The position numbers and the translations under genes are program-made. Source: Volvox africanus (Eukaryota > Chlorophyta > Chlorophyceae > Chlamydomonadales > Volvocaceae). Taken from it: 64,000 bases of DNA. The notes under the pieces are model-generated. The model saw only the letters and a list, made by a program, of their open reading frames with translations. It made no database searches and had not been told where the DNA came from. The stretch covers positions 62,001 to 126,000 of the forward strand of contig BSDZ01000008.1 of the NCBI GenBank assembly GCA_030268105.1, in the 5' to 3' direction. Within the stretch, counting starts at the first letter, position 1, and each line of letters starts with the position of its first letter. This document shows, piece after piece, positions 11,401 to 23,851 of the stretch.

Positions 11401-13696
11401 GTGGAGGCGCTGCTGGCGGAGGCACACGCGGCACTGGACCCGGAGAGGAAGGTGTGGCGACTGGGACGAGCTGGGATGAGGCGGCGCAGACCGCGCGCCG
11501 CGGGTCAGCCCGGGAGGAAGAGTGGGTCGGCCTGACATTCCTTTCATCCTCCAGAGGGGTTTGACCTCCCCTTCCGGCGCCGCGTAGCCTTCACATGTTC
11601 ACGTTCGCGAGCCCATCTTTCGCTCTTCCCCCCGCCTTCCCTTCGCCAACAAAACCCAAATCCCCAAAACCTAAACAGATTCCCTCTATGGCTCTGAACC
11701 TGGCCGCCACTCCCCTGCATGAGCGCAGCACCCGCTGTGCCGAGTTCGTCAAGGTGAGGGGGCCAGGGGGCACACCGGACATGGGTCAGGGCCAGGGGTA
11801 GGTCCGCGTTGACGTTTGCGGACTGCGTTGTGGTCGATAGCGGGCCACCAGTGCTCGCTCCCTCCGTTGCAGTCTCCGTCATTCGGGTCACCTTTCGCCC
11901 GGGCCTATGTGCTCTCCGCACCCCGCCTGCTCCAACCCACAACCCTTGTCTCCGCCACAGCTCGGGGCTAAGCGGTCCCCCCGCTGGGGTCAGCCCCACC
12001 CCGGCTGCCTGCCCCGCTGGTCCCTGGGCCGTGGCGCCATGCTGCTGATGGTCGTGCCGATGGACGCGGAGACGCCTGGTGGCCGGCTGCTGCGGCCCCA
12101 GGCCATGGTGCAGGAAGAGGCCATCCGCCACTGGGCGACTGTCCTCAGCGTCAGGCTGGACCTGGACGCGGCGCGGAACAAGCTGGGGCCGGAGGCGCGG
12201 GAGGCGGAGCGGCAGCGCTTCGGCGGCGTGATCAAGATGCTGACGGAGAACCGCAGCGGCCCCGTGCTGGTGGTGACGGACTCCCAGGCTGTGGATGTGG
12301 TCCATCCCTGGACTCTGGATCCTGACACTGGTCGCCCGCTGGTGCCGTTCACCACCTTCTCCATCTGCATGGCCTACGCGATGAGCGGCGGCCGGCTGGA
12401 CGCCTGGGTGGGCGGGCTGGAGGCGCTGGAGGGGCTGCAGGAGGTAAGAGGCGGGTGGGCACCGTTCCCCTCGGCGAAGGTGCGCAGCAGCAGCTCAGAT
12501 GGTCCCCCGTTCTGTCCGGGCTGTCCTGTTCCCCGATAACATCCGGCCTTGACCCCCTCGCTGCCCGGTTCCCCGATGATCCGCAATGCCATCCACCCCC
12601 CTCGCCTCGATGCTGCCGCGCGGACGCCCAGGGTGACCGCGTCCTCATCTCTGAGGCGTGCAACCACAACCGCATCACCAAGGAATGCAACGACATCGGA
12701 ATGGTGCAGGTGGGTGCGTGCCGGGGTAAAGGCGGAGGGGAGAAGGGGTTTCGGGGTGCAGCAGGTGGGCTTCGGGAGAGGTGGAAGGATTGACCCCATA
12801 TCGCTGTGAACCTGCGTTGTAATGACGTGCTCCCCCAAACGGACCATCTGTTTGCGTGTGCAGATCCCGAAGAAGCTATCTCAACTCGCCGAGGGCAAGA
12901 AGCTGCAGATCGATCATGCATACGGCCGCGGTAAGTGCGGAAATGGTGCGATTATTGACACCGTCCTTCGTTTTTCGTCGTTTTAACCCCTCAGCTCTCC
13001 TCCACCGGTCTTTGTGAACCCGTCCGGGATCGCGTGTCTGCTCGCCCTCCCCCCTCTCTCCGGCTCCCTCCGGCTCCCCGTGCTTCAGAGTTTCCTGAGC
13101 TGGAGACGGGTCTGCTGGGGCAGTACAAGCTGGCACTCCACTGCGGGGCATGCATGATCGACGCGCAGAAGGTGGGTTTGGGGGAAGGCAGCCGTAATTG
13201 CGACAATGGCTCCGGGGCCGCAGTAAGCCCCGGGAGTTGGTGCGTCCAAACAGCGGGAGGTGTCCGCGTCCAGTCGTCTGCTCAGATTACAGGATGGGGA
13301 CCAGTTACGCGTCCTCCACGCGGTGGGCAACACGGAAGGCCGAAAATCCCCGCGGAAGCGCGACGCCCCTTAGGGACCAAAGAGTTCGTTCATAAGAGTT
13401 GTTTCGGCGGCGAGGAAGTCCGTGTGATGTACGTCTGCTTCCTCAGCCCTCGTCTTTGCTCCCACGCCCCTCAAATACAGGTATCTCAGCGTCTGGCGGA
13501 TCTCGCTGAAGCCCAGGTGCCCGTCACAAACTATGGGGTGTTCTTGTCGTACGCCGCTGCCCCGGAGGCCCTACGCCGGGCATTGGAACCCTGGGGGCTG
13601 GAGCCGCCGGTAAAGTCCGCGCCCTCGCCAGCAGCAGCAGCGGCGTGCTGCAACGGGGCGCCGTGCAACAGCAATGGCAGTGGCGGCCATTCGTAA
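5441..13696 (+). CDS. HYDEF: HydEF, fused [FeFe]-hydrogenase maturase HydE-HydF
   Basis: This is the fusion of HydE (radical SAM enzyme in assembly of the 2Fe subcluster) and HydF (GTPase scaffold that hands the subcluster to hydrogenase), acting in the chloroplast. I resolve 21 exons: 5441-5782, 6025-6113, 6378-6446, 6783-6821, 7051-7129, 7385-7626, 7753-7982, 8620-8747, 8937-8987, 9129-9205, 9389-9617, 9886-10399, 10628-10880, 11030-11105, 11332-11451, 11679-11753, 11961-12443, 12632-12709, 12864-12930, 13089-13171 and 13481-13696. They total 3540 nt, or 1179 residues. The HydE motif CQNDCSYC has cysteines 162, 166 and 169. The HydF part has a P-loop (G692 to S699, GIMNAGKS) and a DTAG switch (740-743). 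The HydF cluster ligands are C1042-x-H1044 and H1098-C1099-x2-C1102. A Pro/Ala/Ser-rich linker with a His/Asp-rich patch (about 569-580) joins the halves. Intron 9 appears to use a GC donor. The N-terminus looks like a transit peptide. Confidence 0.95.
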
Positions 13697-14518
13697 GGAG
13701 ACCAGGGAGGAGTTGTGGAGGGCCTTATGGGTTGGAGCGGCTTACACATGCGGGCGGAGCGGCAAGCCGGCTGTGTTGGGCGTACATCGTGTTTGGAGAT
13801 TTTGCATTGCTTAGTGACCCTTCTATTGCGGTGAAGATGTCTTCGAGGAGACGTTTCGTTGCGGACTCTAATGAGAGCGAATGTTGGCCGAGGGTGTTTT
13901 CTTGGGCCGTATTATTATTATTTTGCGGATTGAGGTCATGTTGAAGTTTGATGCATGATCTCTTGAAGCGCCGCTCATAATTGCGAGGCAGTATGGCAAT
14001 CCAGGTGATGGCTTTCGACCGGCTCCCGCCATGTGGGCAAGTCGTTGGCGACCATTGCGTGCCTTCGCTCGCTGTGTACCGCGGTGCGGAGCTCCAGGGC
14101 GAACTCAGCTTCATCTACCGCCTGAATGTATGTAGTCGAACTGTTTCAAAGACGAGTGGGGCATCGAGAGGGATCCAGGACCCTTCTCTCGGATCGTCTC
14201 TTCTCAACGCCGAGGGCATTCCGTGGCATGAGATGCGGCATCGAGAGGAGGAAAAGGGAGAGCACGGGGAATAATGGTTATGATGCCTTCAGGACTGAAT
14301 ACCGCCTTAGCGCTGTTGTTCGGCTGGCCACCCCCCCCGGGTGGAGTGAGGGGTCGCCCGAGGTGGCTCCAAATTGGCGGTACATTAACGACGAGCCACC
14401 CGTCCGTTGTACGAGTATGCTGATGTCACTTTCACTGGGACTTTAGAGACGCGCCCCCTCCTACGCCCAGCACACGTGTCAGCCACTCGTGGGTGACTGG
14501 CGGCCGCTCCGGGGCAGT

Positions 14519-14736
14519 GTAAGCGCTCAGACCGCGTCTGAGCCAATAATTCCTTGTGGGCATTTTTTCGGTTTCAAGGGGGGTTCAGGGCCACACACTT
14601 ATCGACGCTTCCGACCCTCCGTGGGGGTGGTGCGGATGGACGTTAATAGCAGCCTATGACACCGTGTACCTGTGTTGTTTAATCTGACAGGTTATTTGCC
14701 GATTTCGGTCGCGAGCAGATTGCGAAAGGGTTGTAA
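14519..14736 (+). terminator. Candidate HYDEF polyadenylation signals (TGTAA)
   Basis: TGTAA, the usual polyadenylation signal in Chlamydomonas and Volvox, occurs at 14519-14523 and 14732-14736, roughly 0.8 and 1.0 kb past the HYDEF stop. The motif is short and can occur by chance; only transcript ends would decide which is used. Confidence 0.4.
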
Positions 14737-16025
14737 TGCTTGGAACGAGACATCAAATACCTACCCTTCCGTTTCGGAATACGCGGCTACAGCTTCAGCT
14801 GGATCTGGTCGTCACGTTCTGGTGCATGTGTATGTTAGCCGCTGTATGTTCCTACACTGAAGAGATGTGAAATACGTCATTATTCCCATATGCACAGCTT
14901 GCTACCTAAACGGATCAAGCGAACATTTGCCTTCTGCCAACTTACGGGTCAATTTTTCATTTTCATGCATATTTCAATATTGAGAAACAATTATTAATTA
15001 AGTTATACCTCCCCTTCCCTGCTCATCCCAGACAGACCGTTGTTTGCTAGCTCAGGTAAAAAACTTCTCTCCAACACTCTCTCTGCCTGTTTAAGTTTTC
15101 CACCCCACAATCATTCGGCAACAAGAGACAACCATTAACCGAACATAACAGGAGGCAACTCCACAGTGCACACACACAAGACCCCTCTAGCCCTGAAGAA
15201 TGGGTATTGCGCCCGCAACAGCTCACGAGTTCATCGCCAGCAGACCAGGATCACTTTCAGCGATACCCGCATCGCCAGATGTAAAGAATTAGTTGTACAG
15301 TTGACACGAAACGCCAACACAGGACCGAGCGCCCCATTTCCCCGCAATCGCAACTCAGGTCCGAGTTGCCCTCAAACAGCAACAGCAACAAAACAACAGG
15401 GCCATGCACATACACATATATCTTAAAAACGGGCTCAATTGGATAATGGCACTCGAAGAGGCGCACGCTCGAGCTGCCGACTCGGGACTCCAGGAAGGGC
15501 CGTAGTTGCCCTCAGCCAGCTGGGAGCGCTAAGAGCGTCTGCCCGCCACTTGGCGATACAATGCCCCCAGTAGCGAAGGACCCCCGGCTCTCTCCGCTGC
15601 ATATCAGATGAGAGCGAGGCCAACCAATGGTACATTATACTGGGGAGCAAAATTAGCCGCCCCGCGCACGTTCTCCAATGCCGGAGAGGCCAAATCATGC
15701 AAAGAGCAGCTCCAGGACACGTCAAGACGATGAGTCTCCTCGGGACCAATCCAACACCCCGTGTCCACGGGGGCACCGCACCAGGCGCATAACTTAGCGG
15801 AGAGGCCTATCATGGCACACAACTGTACAACACGCCAGTGATGGGCCGTTCACATGTTATGCAATGCACATGAAACCCTAAACTTAAAACAAAGAAGCAA
15901 CAAAACCATCACCATGAAAGTCCAGATGCCCTATCTCCCATCCGAAGAGGCAGGCCAGTAGCCGACTGCACAAACAAGACAGGCGGCCTCCCGCATCTGC
16001 TTGATACATGACATGTACCCCATGA

Positions 16026-16030
16026 TTACA
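16026..16030 (-). terminator. Candidate PAT polyadenylation signal (TGTAA)
   Basis: TGTAA on the minus strand, 537 bases past the PAT stop codon and beyond the 16390-16411 hairpin. The distance is typical of 3' UTRs in this group of algae. Confidence 0.4.
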
Positions 16031-16389
16031 AACACGCCCTGGGCGTGTCACTCCACATTCGGGAACCCACAGACATCCACGCGCCCGCCCGCGGGGTAAC
16101 CTCTCGCGAGGGCGTCACACACGTGCCCTGGAGCATGGGCACCGCAGTGCCCCCCCCCACGGGCTTCATCGCGGTGCACTGCTCCCCTCTCACACAAAGG
16201 AATGAGACCGGCCACGATGGGGATCCGCTGTGTCTCGTTGGGGTGCGCCCAAAGATTGAAACGAAAACGCAAAAAAATCCCAGGTCTCCGGTCAACACCC
16301 TTGCTGACCAACCCGGCAACCCGGGCTGAGACCGCAACCCCAGCACCAGCGACCGCAATGACGGCTTTCAATCAGGATGTCCACCCGCC

Positions 16390-16411
16390 CTCCGACTTAA
16401 AAAAGTCGGAG
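16390..16411. promoter_or_regulatory. Perfect stem-loop in the PAT 3' UTR
   Basis: Nine-base arms CTCCGACTT and AAGTCGGAG flank a four-base loop AAAA, giving a perfect 9-bp stem. It lies about 155 bases past the PAT stop codon, so the PAT transcript (minus strand) would carry it with a UUUU loop. Function is unknown. Confidence 0.65.
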
Positions 16412-16566
16412 AATGGACGGGCGCTGGCTCAACTTCACTCTCGCGGGGAAGGACCAGGAGGTACTCTTCCCCTTTCAGCTAAAAACCCTCCGCTATCCAC
16501 ATATCCACACCACACGCACAAGCCCCGCCTCCCTCGCCCCCTCATCCCTCCCCTCATACCCATAGC

Positions 16567-19500
16567 TTAGACCGCAGCCAGTCGCGGGGGGATTATGCCG
16601 TTGCCGTTACTGCCGTTCCTGCTGCTCGGGGCTCCGCCGTCCATGCTTTGCGCGGGGGTGACGTCGACGCTCTGTCGGTTGCCGCGGCGCAGTCTACTTG
16701 CCTGGATGGACGTGACACAGATGGTGTTGATGATGTCGGGGACGGTACAGCCGCGGGAGAGGTCGTTGACGGGTTTCAGAAGACCCTGCGACAGGAGCGA
16801 AGGAAGGCAGCACGAGGTGCAGCTCTGCGGCATGACTCATGATGACTCATGATGACTCGCGAGGAGTTATGACGGGAAAGAGAGCAACAAATGCCGCTTA
16901 GGGCAGGCGACCGCCTAACCGTTCAACCGGCCGAGGTAGCCGAATCCAGTGAAGAGGGGGAATCCACCTCCAGGGAAGGGAGGGGAGGGGAGGGGAGGGG
17001 GAATATCTGCGGCCTCTCTCAGGCGCCGAAATATCCTCCACCTCTTCCCCGATCGCTTTGGCGCCACCTCCTTACCCACCTGCATGATGGGCCCCATGGC
17101 AATGGCCCCCGAGCTTTGCTGCACAGCCTTGTACGTATTGTTCCCTGAACGGCGAAAGCAGCCGGGCGGGCGGTTTGGGGCCGTGAGCTGTGGTGCGATT
17201 CGGGGAGTCACTACAACACCGTGAACGTGAGCGGATTGTGAAGGTACGGCACGAAGTCCGCTACCTAGCCGAATACCGATACGACATCCCACCCCCGGCA
17301 CCTCCGCCTGCGCTCCACCAACCTCACGTAAGCAGCGGCAGTGACCGCAGAAGTGCCCCAACTGGTCCGAAGAGAGCCGCCGTCACCTTCCCCATGCCAT
17401 CTGTAAGAGATCCCCCTTACGTGCGCCCGCCCGTACATCATCCCACCCATCCCCGACCCACCCGTGTTGAGGTCGGGGAACACGAACACAGTGGCCTGGC
17501 CCGCCACCTCGCTGCCGCCGTGCACCTTCACTGCCGCCACCTGTGGATTCGTGGCGTGTTGCCCGGGGTGCCGGGAGGCGGGGGTGTCATTGCGCACGGG
17601 TGTGGACTTGGCGGGGCATCGCTGAGCGGTGTGCAGCACCTGACCCCTGCCGCGATGGCTCGTGCCCCAACTCCCACACATACACATACACATAGTTATG
17701 ATGAGTCCACGAGGGCATGTCGGTGTAATCAGATGCAGATGACCACCCAACACACAAAGGCACCCAAAGGCACCTTGGGATCAATGGCTGCATCGTACTG
17801 AATCGGCCCCTCAATCTTGAGGTCGGGTCTGCGCGCCTTCGCCAGCGCCACCGCCTCCTCCACCTTCTGGACCTGGGGGCGCAGCGGGACAGTGGCGAGG
17901 AGGGCGGGGGAAAACACCCGGTCACACAGGGGGTCGGACGGAGGGGACATCAGGCAGGCAGTGGCGGGCTAACAGGGGACGTTGAGGGAGCGACAGCCCC
18001 CAGTCACCCCCCCCCGTTCACAGGGGCGAGGGGCAGCTCTCAACACACGCGCAGAGGGGGAGGCCGTCTTAGAGCCAAGCACGAATCCTCCTTCTTCCCC
18101 CTGTACGGCATGCTCACATCAGGGCCGGATCCGGAGCCCAACGTGGAGTACGACAACATAGCCACCCTGGGCTCGATGCCGAACGCCGCCGCAGTCTCTG
18201 CGGATGTGATGGCGATGGAGGCCAGCTCAGCGGCCGTGGGGTTGACGTTGACGGCGCAGTCGCCGTACACAACCACCTGCAGGATGGTACCAGTTGCAGG
18301 TTAGCGGAGTGGGGAGTGGACGGTTGTTGTGTTTGAGTAGTCTATTTAACTCATGTATTTCGTACAACGAGCATCCTCCTATCATATACATCTCCCACCC
18401 CCACAGACCACTGCGGCCCCTGCCACCCCCCCGCCCATCACCCCTCAGCTGCCACGTACCTTATCCGGCAAGCACATGATGAAGACGGAGGACACCAGCG
18501 GAGTGTCAGCGCTCTTTAAAACCTGCAAAAACGTGTGGAAGTGTGTGCCGGGGCGTGCAAGGGTTTGGTCGGCCGTGTCGATTGGGTTTAGCTCCCTCCC
18601 CCGCCCCCTTCCCCTCCCCCTCCCCTGTGTCAGGTCTTCTCGCCCTGTGTGACCCGGTGTTGGGGACGGACGGACACAAGCTCCCGCAAAGCCGGCTGTC
18701 CCGAACCTTCACCAACTACCGCACTCCCCCTCCCTCCCCCCCCCCACCTGCAGCGCCGGGCGTACAGTGGAGGCGGTGGTGTGGCAGGCCCCCGACACCA
18801 TACCGTCCGCGTCTCCCGCAGCGATCATCATGGTGGCATAGAAGTTCATGTCGCCTGAGGGCGGGACGAGGGGTGAAGCGGAGCGCCAGACGGGGGGATG
18901 AAAGGTCGGGATCGGCTCCCAGCAGGCGGCCGGCCACCCGGAGATCAGGAATCCAGGGGGGGGGAGGGCCGACATCCTAGAGGGGGAACCAGGGCTGTAA
19001 GCGCCGCCAGCCGCAGCGGCGTATCCTGGAGGCGCGGGAGGATGCCGCAAGGCGAAGAGCTACTCTACCCCTCCTTCCCTCCCTCCCATCCATCCCCCCC
19101 CAACCCCACACACGCATGCATTCCCGGCATCACCCTCCGCACCGTGCATGGTGTCCAGAGCCCGGTCTCGGGTCATGCCCTTGTGCTTCCGGAGCTCCAC
19201 CAGCAAATCGGCGTAGTTGTCGTAACGTCCCGCGGTCTGCGGGTGTGAGCAGCGGGCAGGCAATGAGGCCAATGATGCGGCACCGGGGTGTGAGGGGGTG
19301 CCTGAGCGGTTGACACGAGAACAGCGGGAGAGAGCTCTCCTCCCCCCACCCGCAGAGACCCCCCCCGCACTCCTGACTTACCTGAGGGTTGTGGATGGTG
19401 CAGCCGGACAGGTCCAGTCCTAGCTTGGCGCCCTCCGCGTTGATGGTGGCGGGGTCGCCCAGCAGCGTGATCTTGGCCAGGCCCCGGGTGGTGACATCGG

Positions 19501-22500
19501 CCGCGGCCGCCAGCACCCGCTTGTCCTCTGACTCGGGCAACACGATGTGCTGCGGGCTCTCCCGGCACATGGTCTTGAGGGTGTGCATGAACATCTTGGG
19601 GGTCATGCGGGTGGGTTTGATACGCTGAAGCTCCGCAACCACCGCGTTGGCGTCAACATACTGCTCGAACAGACGCTGTGGGTGTGGGTGTGGGGAGGGG
19701 GAGGGGAAGCCGAATGAACGAGGGGGGAGGAGGGTTGAGTGGGAACGCAGGATGATTGCGCCCAGGGGTTTGCAGGTGGGGGGTCTCGCCGGGGCACCAA
19801 AAGCACCGAAACACAGTGCGAACAAAACAAAGGGTACAACGAGCTGAATGCTGCCGTACATGTGAGAACCCACAGGAGTTCCCCCCTCCCCCCCTTTCTG
19901 CCGCCCCGTCTCCCCCCAAAGTCTCAACCCTCTTTCCTTACCTTGCACTGCGTGATCTTGCGTGTGGAGGAGGGCAGCACGGCCGAGTCCAGACTGCCGA
20001 TCTTGGCCAGCGCCTCCCGCAGCGGCATGTCGGTGGACAGCACCGGCAGCAAGCTGCCCTTGTAGAGGCCGCTGTTGACGAGGCCCGCGAAGATGCGGTC
20101 AATGGTGTCCCTGGTGGTTGGTGGTTATGGAGATGAGTCCAGTCAACGAGATCAGACCAAATCATGTGTACGACCAAGGGCAAGTCGAAGCCGGGTCCAC
20201 CGACCTGGCGTAGTTGCGCCCCGACCTGGACGACCCCGCCTGAGTCAACAGCACGCCCGCCACCCCGGGGCCGGTCACCGACAGCTGCGCGGCCAACAGC
20301 CCAAGCACGATATCGAGCCGGTCTGCGGAGGTGATGACGAGCGGCCTGAGGGGCGGGGAAAGGGCAGGGAGGGGGCAGGGAGGGGGAGGGCGGGGAAGTC
20401 GAAAAAACCGGGCGAGGGAGGGGGGCGGGAGGGGGGCTGAGCAGAACGGACTGGCGCACCTCGGATGTGTGTGTTACGTACGGCAGGACTGCGATCCACA
20501 TCACGGGCAGCAGCACCAGTTATGCGGCGAATAAACGGCACCTGTTGTCCCCTATCCCGTACATGGGGAATGCTCCAGGATGCGGCAAACCCCTGACACC
20601 CTCCCCCCCTACCCGCCGCACCTGCCCCCGGGTCTCTCGCCCAGGATCTCCAGTAGCTCCTCCAACCGCTGACAACCAACAACAACGTCGTCAAACTCAA
20701 CATCAGTCAGCAACGAGTCCCCGTACAGCCGTACAGCCTGCAAGGCCGTCTGCACCTCATCCAACCTGTTGCAAGACGGCAGGGCCCGCGGAGGGGAGGG
20801 TTAGGTCACCCGGCCGGGGCACACGCCGCAGCTGGGGATGTCGACCCCCCCTCGAAACCCCCACTGGGCTTGACGGAGGTTGTGAGCGAGGGAGGGCGAA
20901 TACACCTGAGCCCTGTCAATGCTGCCGGGCATCCGGTCGCTGATCCTGATGAGGGGGTGTCGGTGTCCCAGGCGGTCCAGCGCGTGAAGCCGGGAAGCAG
21001 AGAGGGGGAGTGGTGGAAGCTTTCCCCCCCCGTAACCCCCACCCCCTCCTCCCACCTGACGTTACGGAGAATGGGGTCCTGAGGAATCGCGCCCGCGAAG
21101 GGCAGCCCCGCATCGTTTAGCCGTGCCCGAAGCTGGGACGTCATCAGCGCGTGGCTACTGCGCGGTATCTGCATGCAGGAAAATACCGCCGGACGATGAG
21201 GGGGGAGAGCAGCAAGGGAGGCAGGGGTGAGCACTCAGTATCCTCGGGGATAAGACCTGAGGTCGTACGTCAACAGCGCCCCATACCTCCCTTCCCCTTC
21301 CCCCCTCCTCGCGCTCGCCGCCCCACTCACCCCGTTCATAACAAGCCCCAGCACCTCCACCTTGTGGTCCAGGAAGATCTGCCTCTTCACCATCTGCAGC
21401 GGGTGGGTGGTCAGTGGGAGTGAGGGGGCGGTGGATACGGAGGAGAAGACAGCAGGCGGGAAGAGAGGGAGAGAACACCGACACAAAACACATCTTCTCA
21501 CACATTCTGGCCACCCCCATCCGTGCGCACTCACATACACTCAGTCACCAGTAACTCTTACCTATCCCTGCCCGTCCCCTTCCCCTTCCCCGCCCTGTCC
21601 GTACACCCACCGCCCGGTTGAAGTAGTCGGAGACGCTGCTGTTGGCCGCACCAGTCATCGTCATAAGAACCGGGGCGTTAATGGTGGCGGCGATCTGGGC
21701 GCCAGGGAGGGGCAATGGCGGGGGGGGGCACAGCGGGGGAGAAGTGACTCCCGGCTCCGAGGCACCGGCTCACGGGGGTTGCCCTCATCGCCCGCAACAG
21801 CCCAACGGGAAGTCCAACCTCAATCATTTACACGAAATTTGGATCGAGGGGTACCCTGCCGGTGTCACCAGTGCTGCACCTCCGCCTCCTTCCCATGTCC
21901 GCCCCGATCACTAGCAAACCCAATCCCACCCCCTACCCCACCTGCGCATCCAGCTCTGTCCCGCCCATCAGCGGCCCAGGGCCCTCCACCAGCACCAGGT
22001 CATGATCCTCCTTGTACGACACAAAGGCCGAGTAGATCCGGTCCAGCAGCTCACTGTGGTGCCCATTGGCGATCATCTGATCAGCAGCAGAGCGGGGGAG
22101 GGGGCATCGGCAACTGAGCCAGCAGAGGAGGAAGTGGAAGCGGGCGGGACGTTCACAGGCGGTTGTAAAATAACAAACCCAAAAAAATGTTTCAGAGATG
22201 TGTCGTAGTCTTCTGGACTCCACACCTGCGAGCTGGCTTTCTCCGTACCCCTTCGCGTCCCTGCCCCACCTTGGCTGCCTCCGCGTCCTGCACCCCCGTC
22301 ATGCGCGAGGCCTCTCCCTTAAGGTTGAAGACCTTGTAGACCCTGAGGCCGGCAGCGGGGCGGCGGGGGAGAGGATGTTGAGTGTTCAGGGGGCAGGGGG
22401 CGAGGCAGGGGTGTGTTTACGTGTGTGCGCCTCTGTGTGTGTTTGGCTTGGCGGGCCCAGGTCGCGTAAGTCAATGCGGCAGAACGGAGCTGCCGACGAA

Positions 22501-23239
22501 CGTAACAGCGCCCTCGTCCTGGCCTCCCCCCCCCTGGACCGCGCCAACGCACAAACACAACCAGGGGGAAGCAGCGGTACACGTTGGTCAACATCAAGAA
22601 AGAACGCGCTCCACCCGGGGATCCACAAGGCCGACTTGGGAACAGCGCGAGACCATTTGCTTCGTGAGCCTAGCCGTTCTCAAGCCCACTTGGCCACAGC
22701 CCTGAAATAAGGACCCCTGCTTCAGTGAGCCCGCAGTGATGGCACTCACAGCTCCACATGGCGGTCAATCTTCAGCTCCGAAGATGCTAGAGCTTCCGCC
22801 GCAATAGGCTCAAAAAAGCCCACGTGAGGGAGGTGGCGCTCAAAGTAGTTGAAGAAGCCGAGAAGCAGCGGCGTTCGCTGCCCAACCAGAGAGATGTCCG
22901 ACAGAAACAGGCTTTGTAGCCCGCTACTGTTGTTAGCGTTGTTGTTATATTTACCATTGCTGGATGAATTTGCAAACGACCTGACACTGGTACTGTAGGA
23001 TCGCCGACAAATTTGACGACCCGCGAGCTGGATTGCGGCCCTGACAGGCGGGAGAAATCGGGGGTTGCTTGTGGCAACTCAAATCAACACGCAACCAAAG
23101 ATAATCATGACTATCGAGACATACTTGTGTGATGGTAAAGGCTTTCGGATGTGCACTCAGAATCCGGTCTAAGGCTTGCGCAACCCCCCATCGACCCGTG
23201 CGGACCAGACCTCGGCAACTGGCCAATCAACAAACTCAT
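16567..23239 (-). CDS. PAT: Phosphate acetyltransferase (Pta), organelle-targeted
   Basis: The enzyme converts acetyl-CoA and phosphate to acetyl phosphate, the substrate of the neighbouring ACK. I resolve 20 exons: 23239-23157 (tentative), 23040-22750, 22342-22270, 22076-21942, 21694-21611, 21393-21331, 21168-21056, 20945-20904, 20765-20622, 20345-20205, 20110-19942, 19675-19382, 19236-19143, 18854-18748, 18522-18460, 18276-18118, 17872-17774, 17540-17462, 17144-17080 and 16785-16567. The model gives about 838 residues. Exons 2-6 hold the BioD-like P-loop domain (with LVLVEGPG), whose Walker A lysine appears lost. Exons 8-10 hold the DRTGG-like middle domain. Exons 11-20 hold the catalytic PTA domain, including [14 protein letters not shown] and [18 protein letters not shown] basic, Ser-rich leader precedes the enzyme. 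The start is uncertain: in-frame ATGs lie at 23254, 23239 and 23191. The donor of exon 8 is weak. Plastid versus mitochondrion cannot be decided. Confidence 0.9.
16974..17001. repeat. GGGGA pentamer tract in the last PAT intron
   Basis: About five units of a G-rich pentamer lie between the last two PAT exons. On the plus strand it has runs of four or more G and could form a G-quadruplex; the PAT transcript carries the C-rich strand. Confidence 0.6.
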
Positions 23240-23254
23240 AATGGCAACGCACAT

Positions 23255-23851
23255 ACAGGTAAATCTCTAAGCCGCCGCAATCCATATAGCACTACAAAAA
23301 TAGGGGCCATAAAAGCTTCAGCTTATACCCTTACCGATTGTGTCGGAGTCGCATCGACGGCGTTGCCAAAGGCAAACAGCCGTAGGGTTGCGACAAGCTG
23401 CTACAAGATGACATCTTGTACTACTGTGTCCGCGAATATGGGTAAGTGCACGGAGTGCTTCAGCTGATATGCTCCTGTGGTTATCACCTTCAGATATGGG
23501 TCTGTTGGCGGTAGAGAAGATGACTAGGTTATCAATTTCGCGACCTATTTTAAGTCATGACATGTGTACACCATTTCATACCGCAGAATATTTGTCAGCG
23601 GTAGGTACTTTCCGGGACGGGGATCGTACCGTTTGACACCTGAAGTCCTGGGCGCGAAACCCTAACGGTTTTAAAAAACACCATGAACAATTAATTTTTC
23701 ACTTTTTATTACTACTACTTGGCAGGGTCCGACTTAAGGTTTCGGTTCGCAAAAAGTGCCCAACTATATTCCGCCCCTTTTTCCAACTGCTACCTTTACC
23801 TTGGAACAAAACGCGCTCTCTCTATCTTGAGGTTATATTTAATCTTCGACC
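23255..23851. promoter_or_regulatory. Shared PAT/ACK bidirectional promoter
   Basis: About 600 bases separate the divergent PAT and ACK starts. A perfect palindrome with nine-base arms and one central base lies at 23402-23420, and its right arm overlaps a GTAC at 23418-23421. Further GTAC tetramers lie at about 23566, 23605 and 23626. Four in 600 bases is only slightly above chance, but GTAC is the core of CRR1 sites that drive hypoxic genes in Chlamydomonas. No clear TATA box was found at a sensible distance from either start. Confidence 0.5.

Larger units (their letters stand above)
13697..16566. other. Convergent 3' region between HYDEF and PAT
   Basis: About 2.9 kb without a recognisable gene lies between two stop codons that face each other, so much of it should be 3' UTR. 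Plus-strand TGTAA motifs at 14519-14523 and 14732-14736 are candidate HYDEF polyadenylation signals. On the minus strand TGTAA at 16030-16026 lies 537 bases past the PAT stop. The stretch around 14.9-15.0 kb is AT-rich and may mark the true spacer. A perfect hairpin at 16390-16411 is listed separately. Confidence 0.6.
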
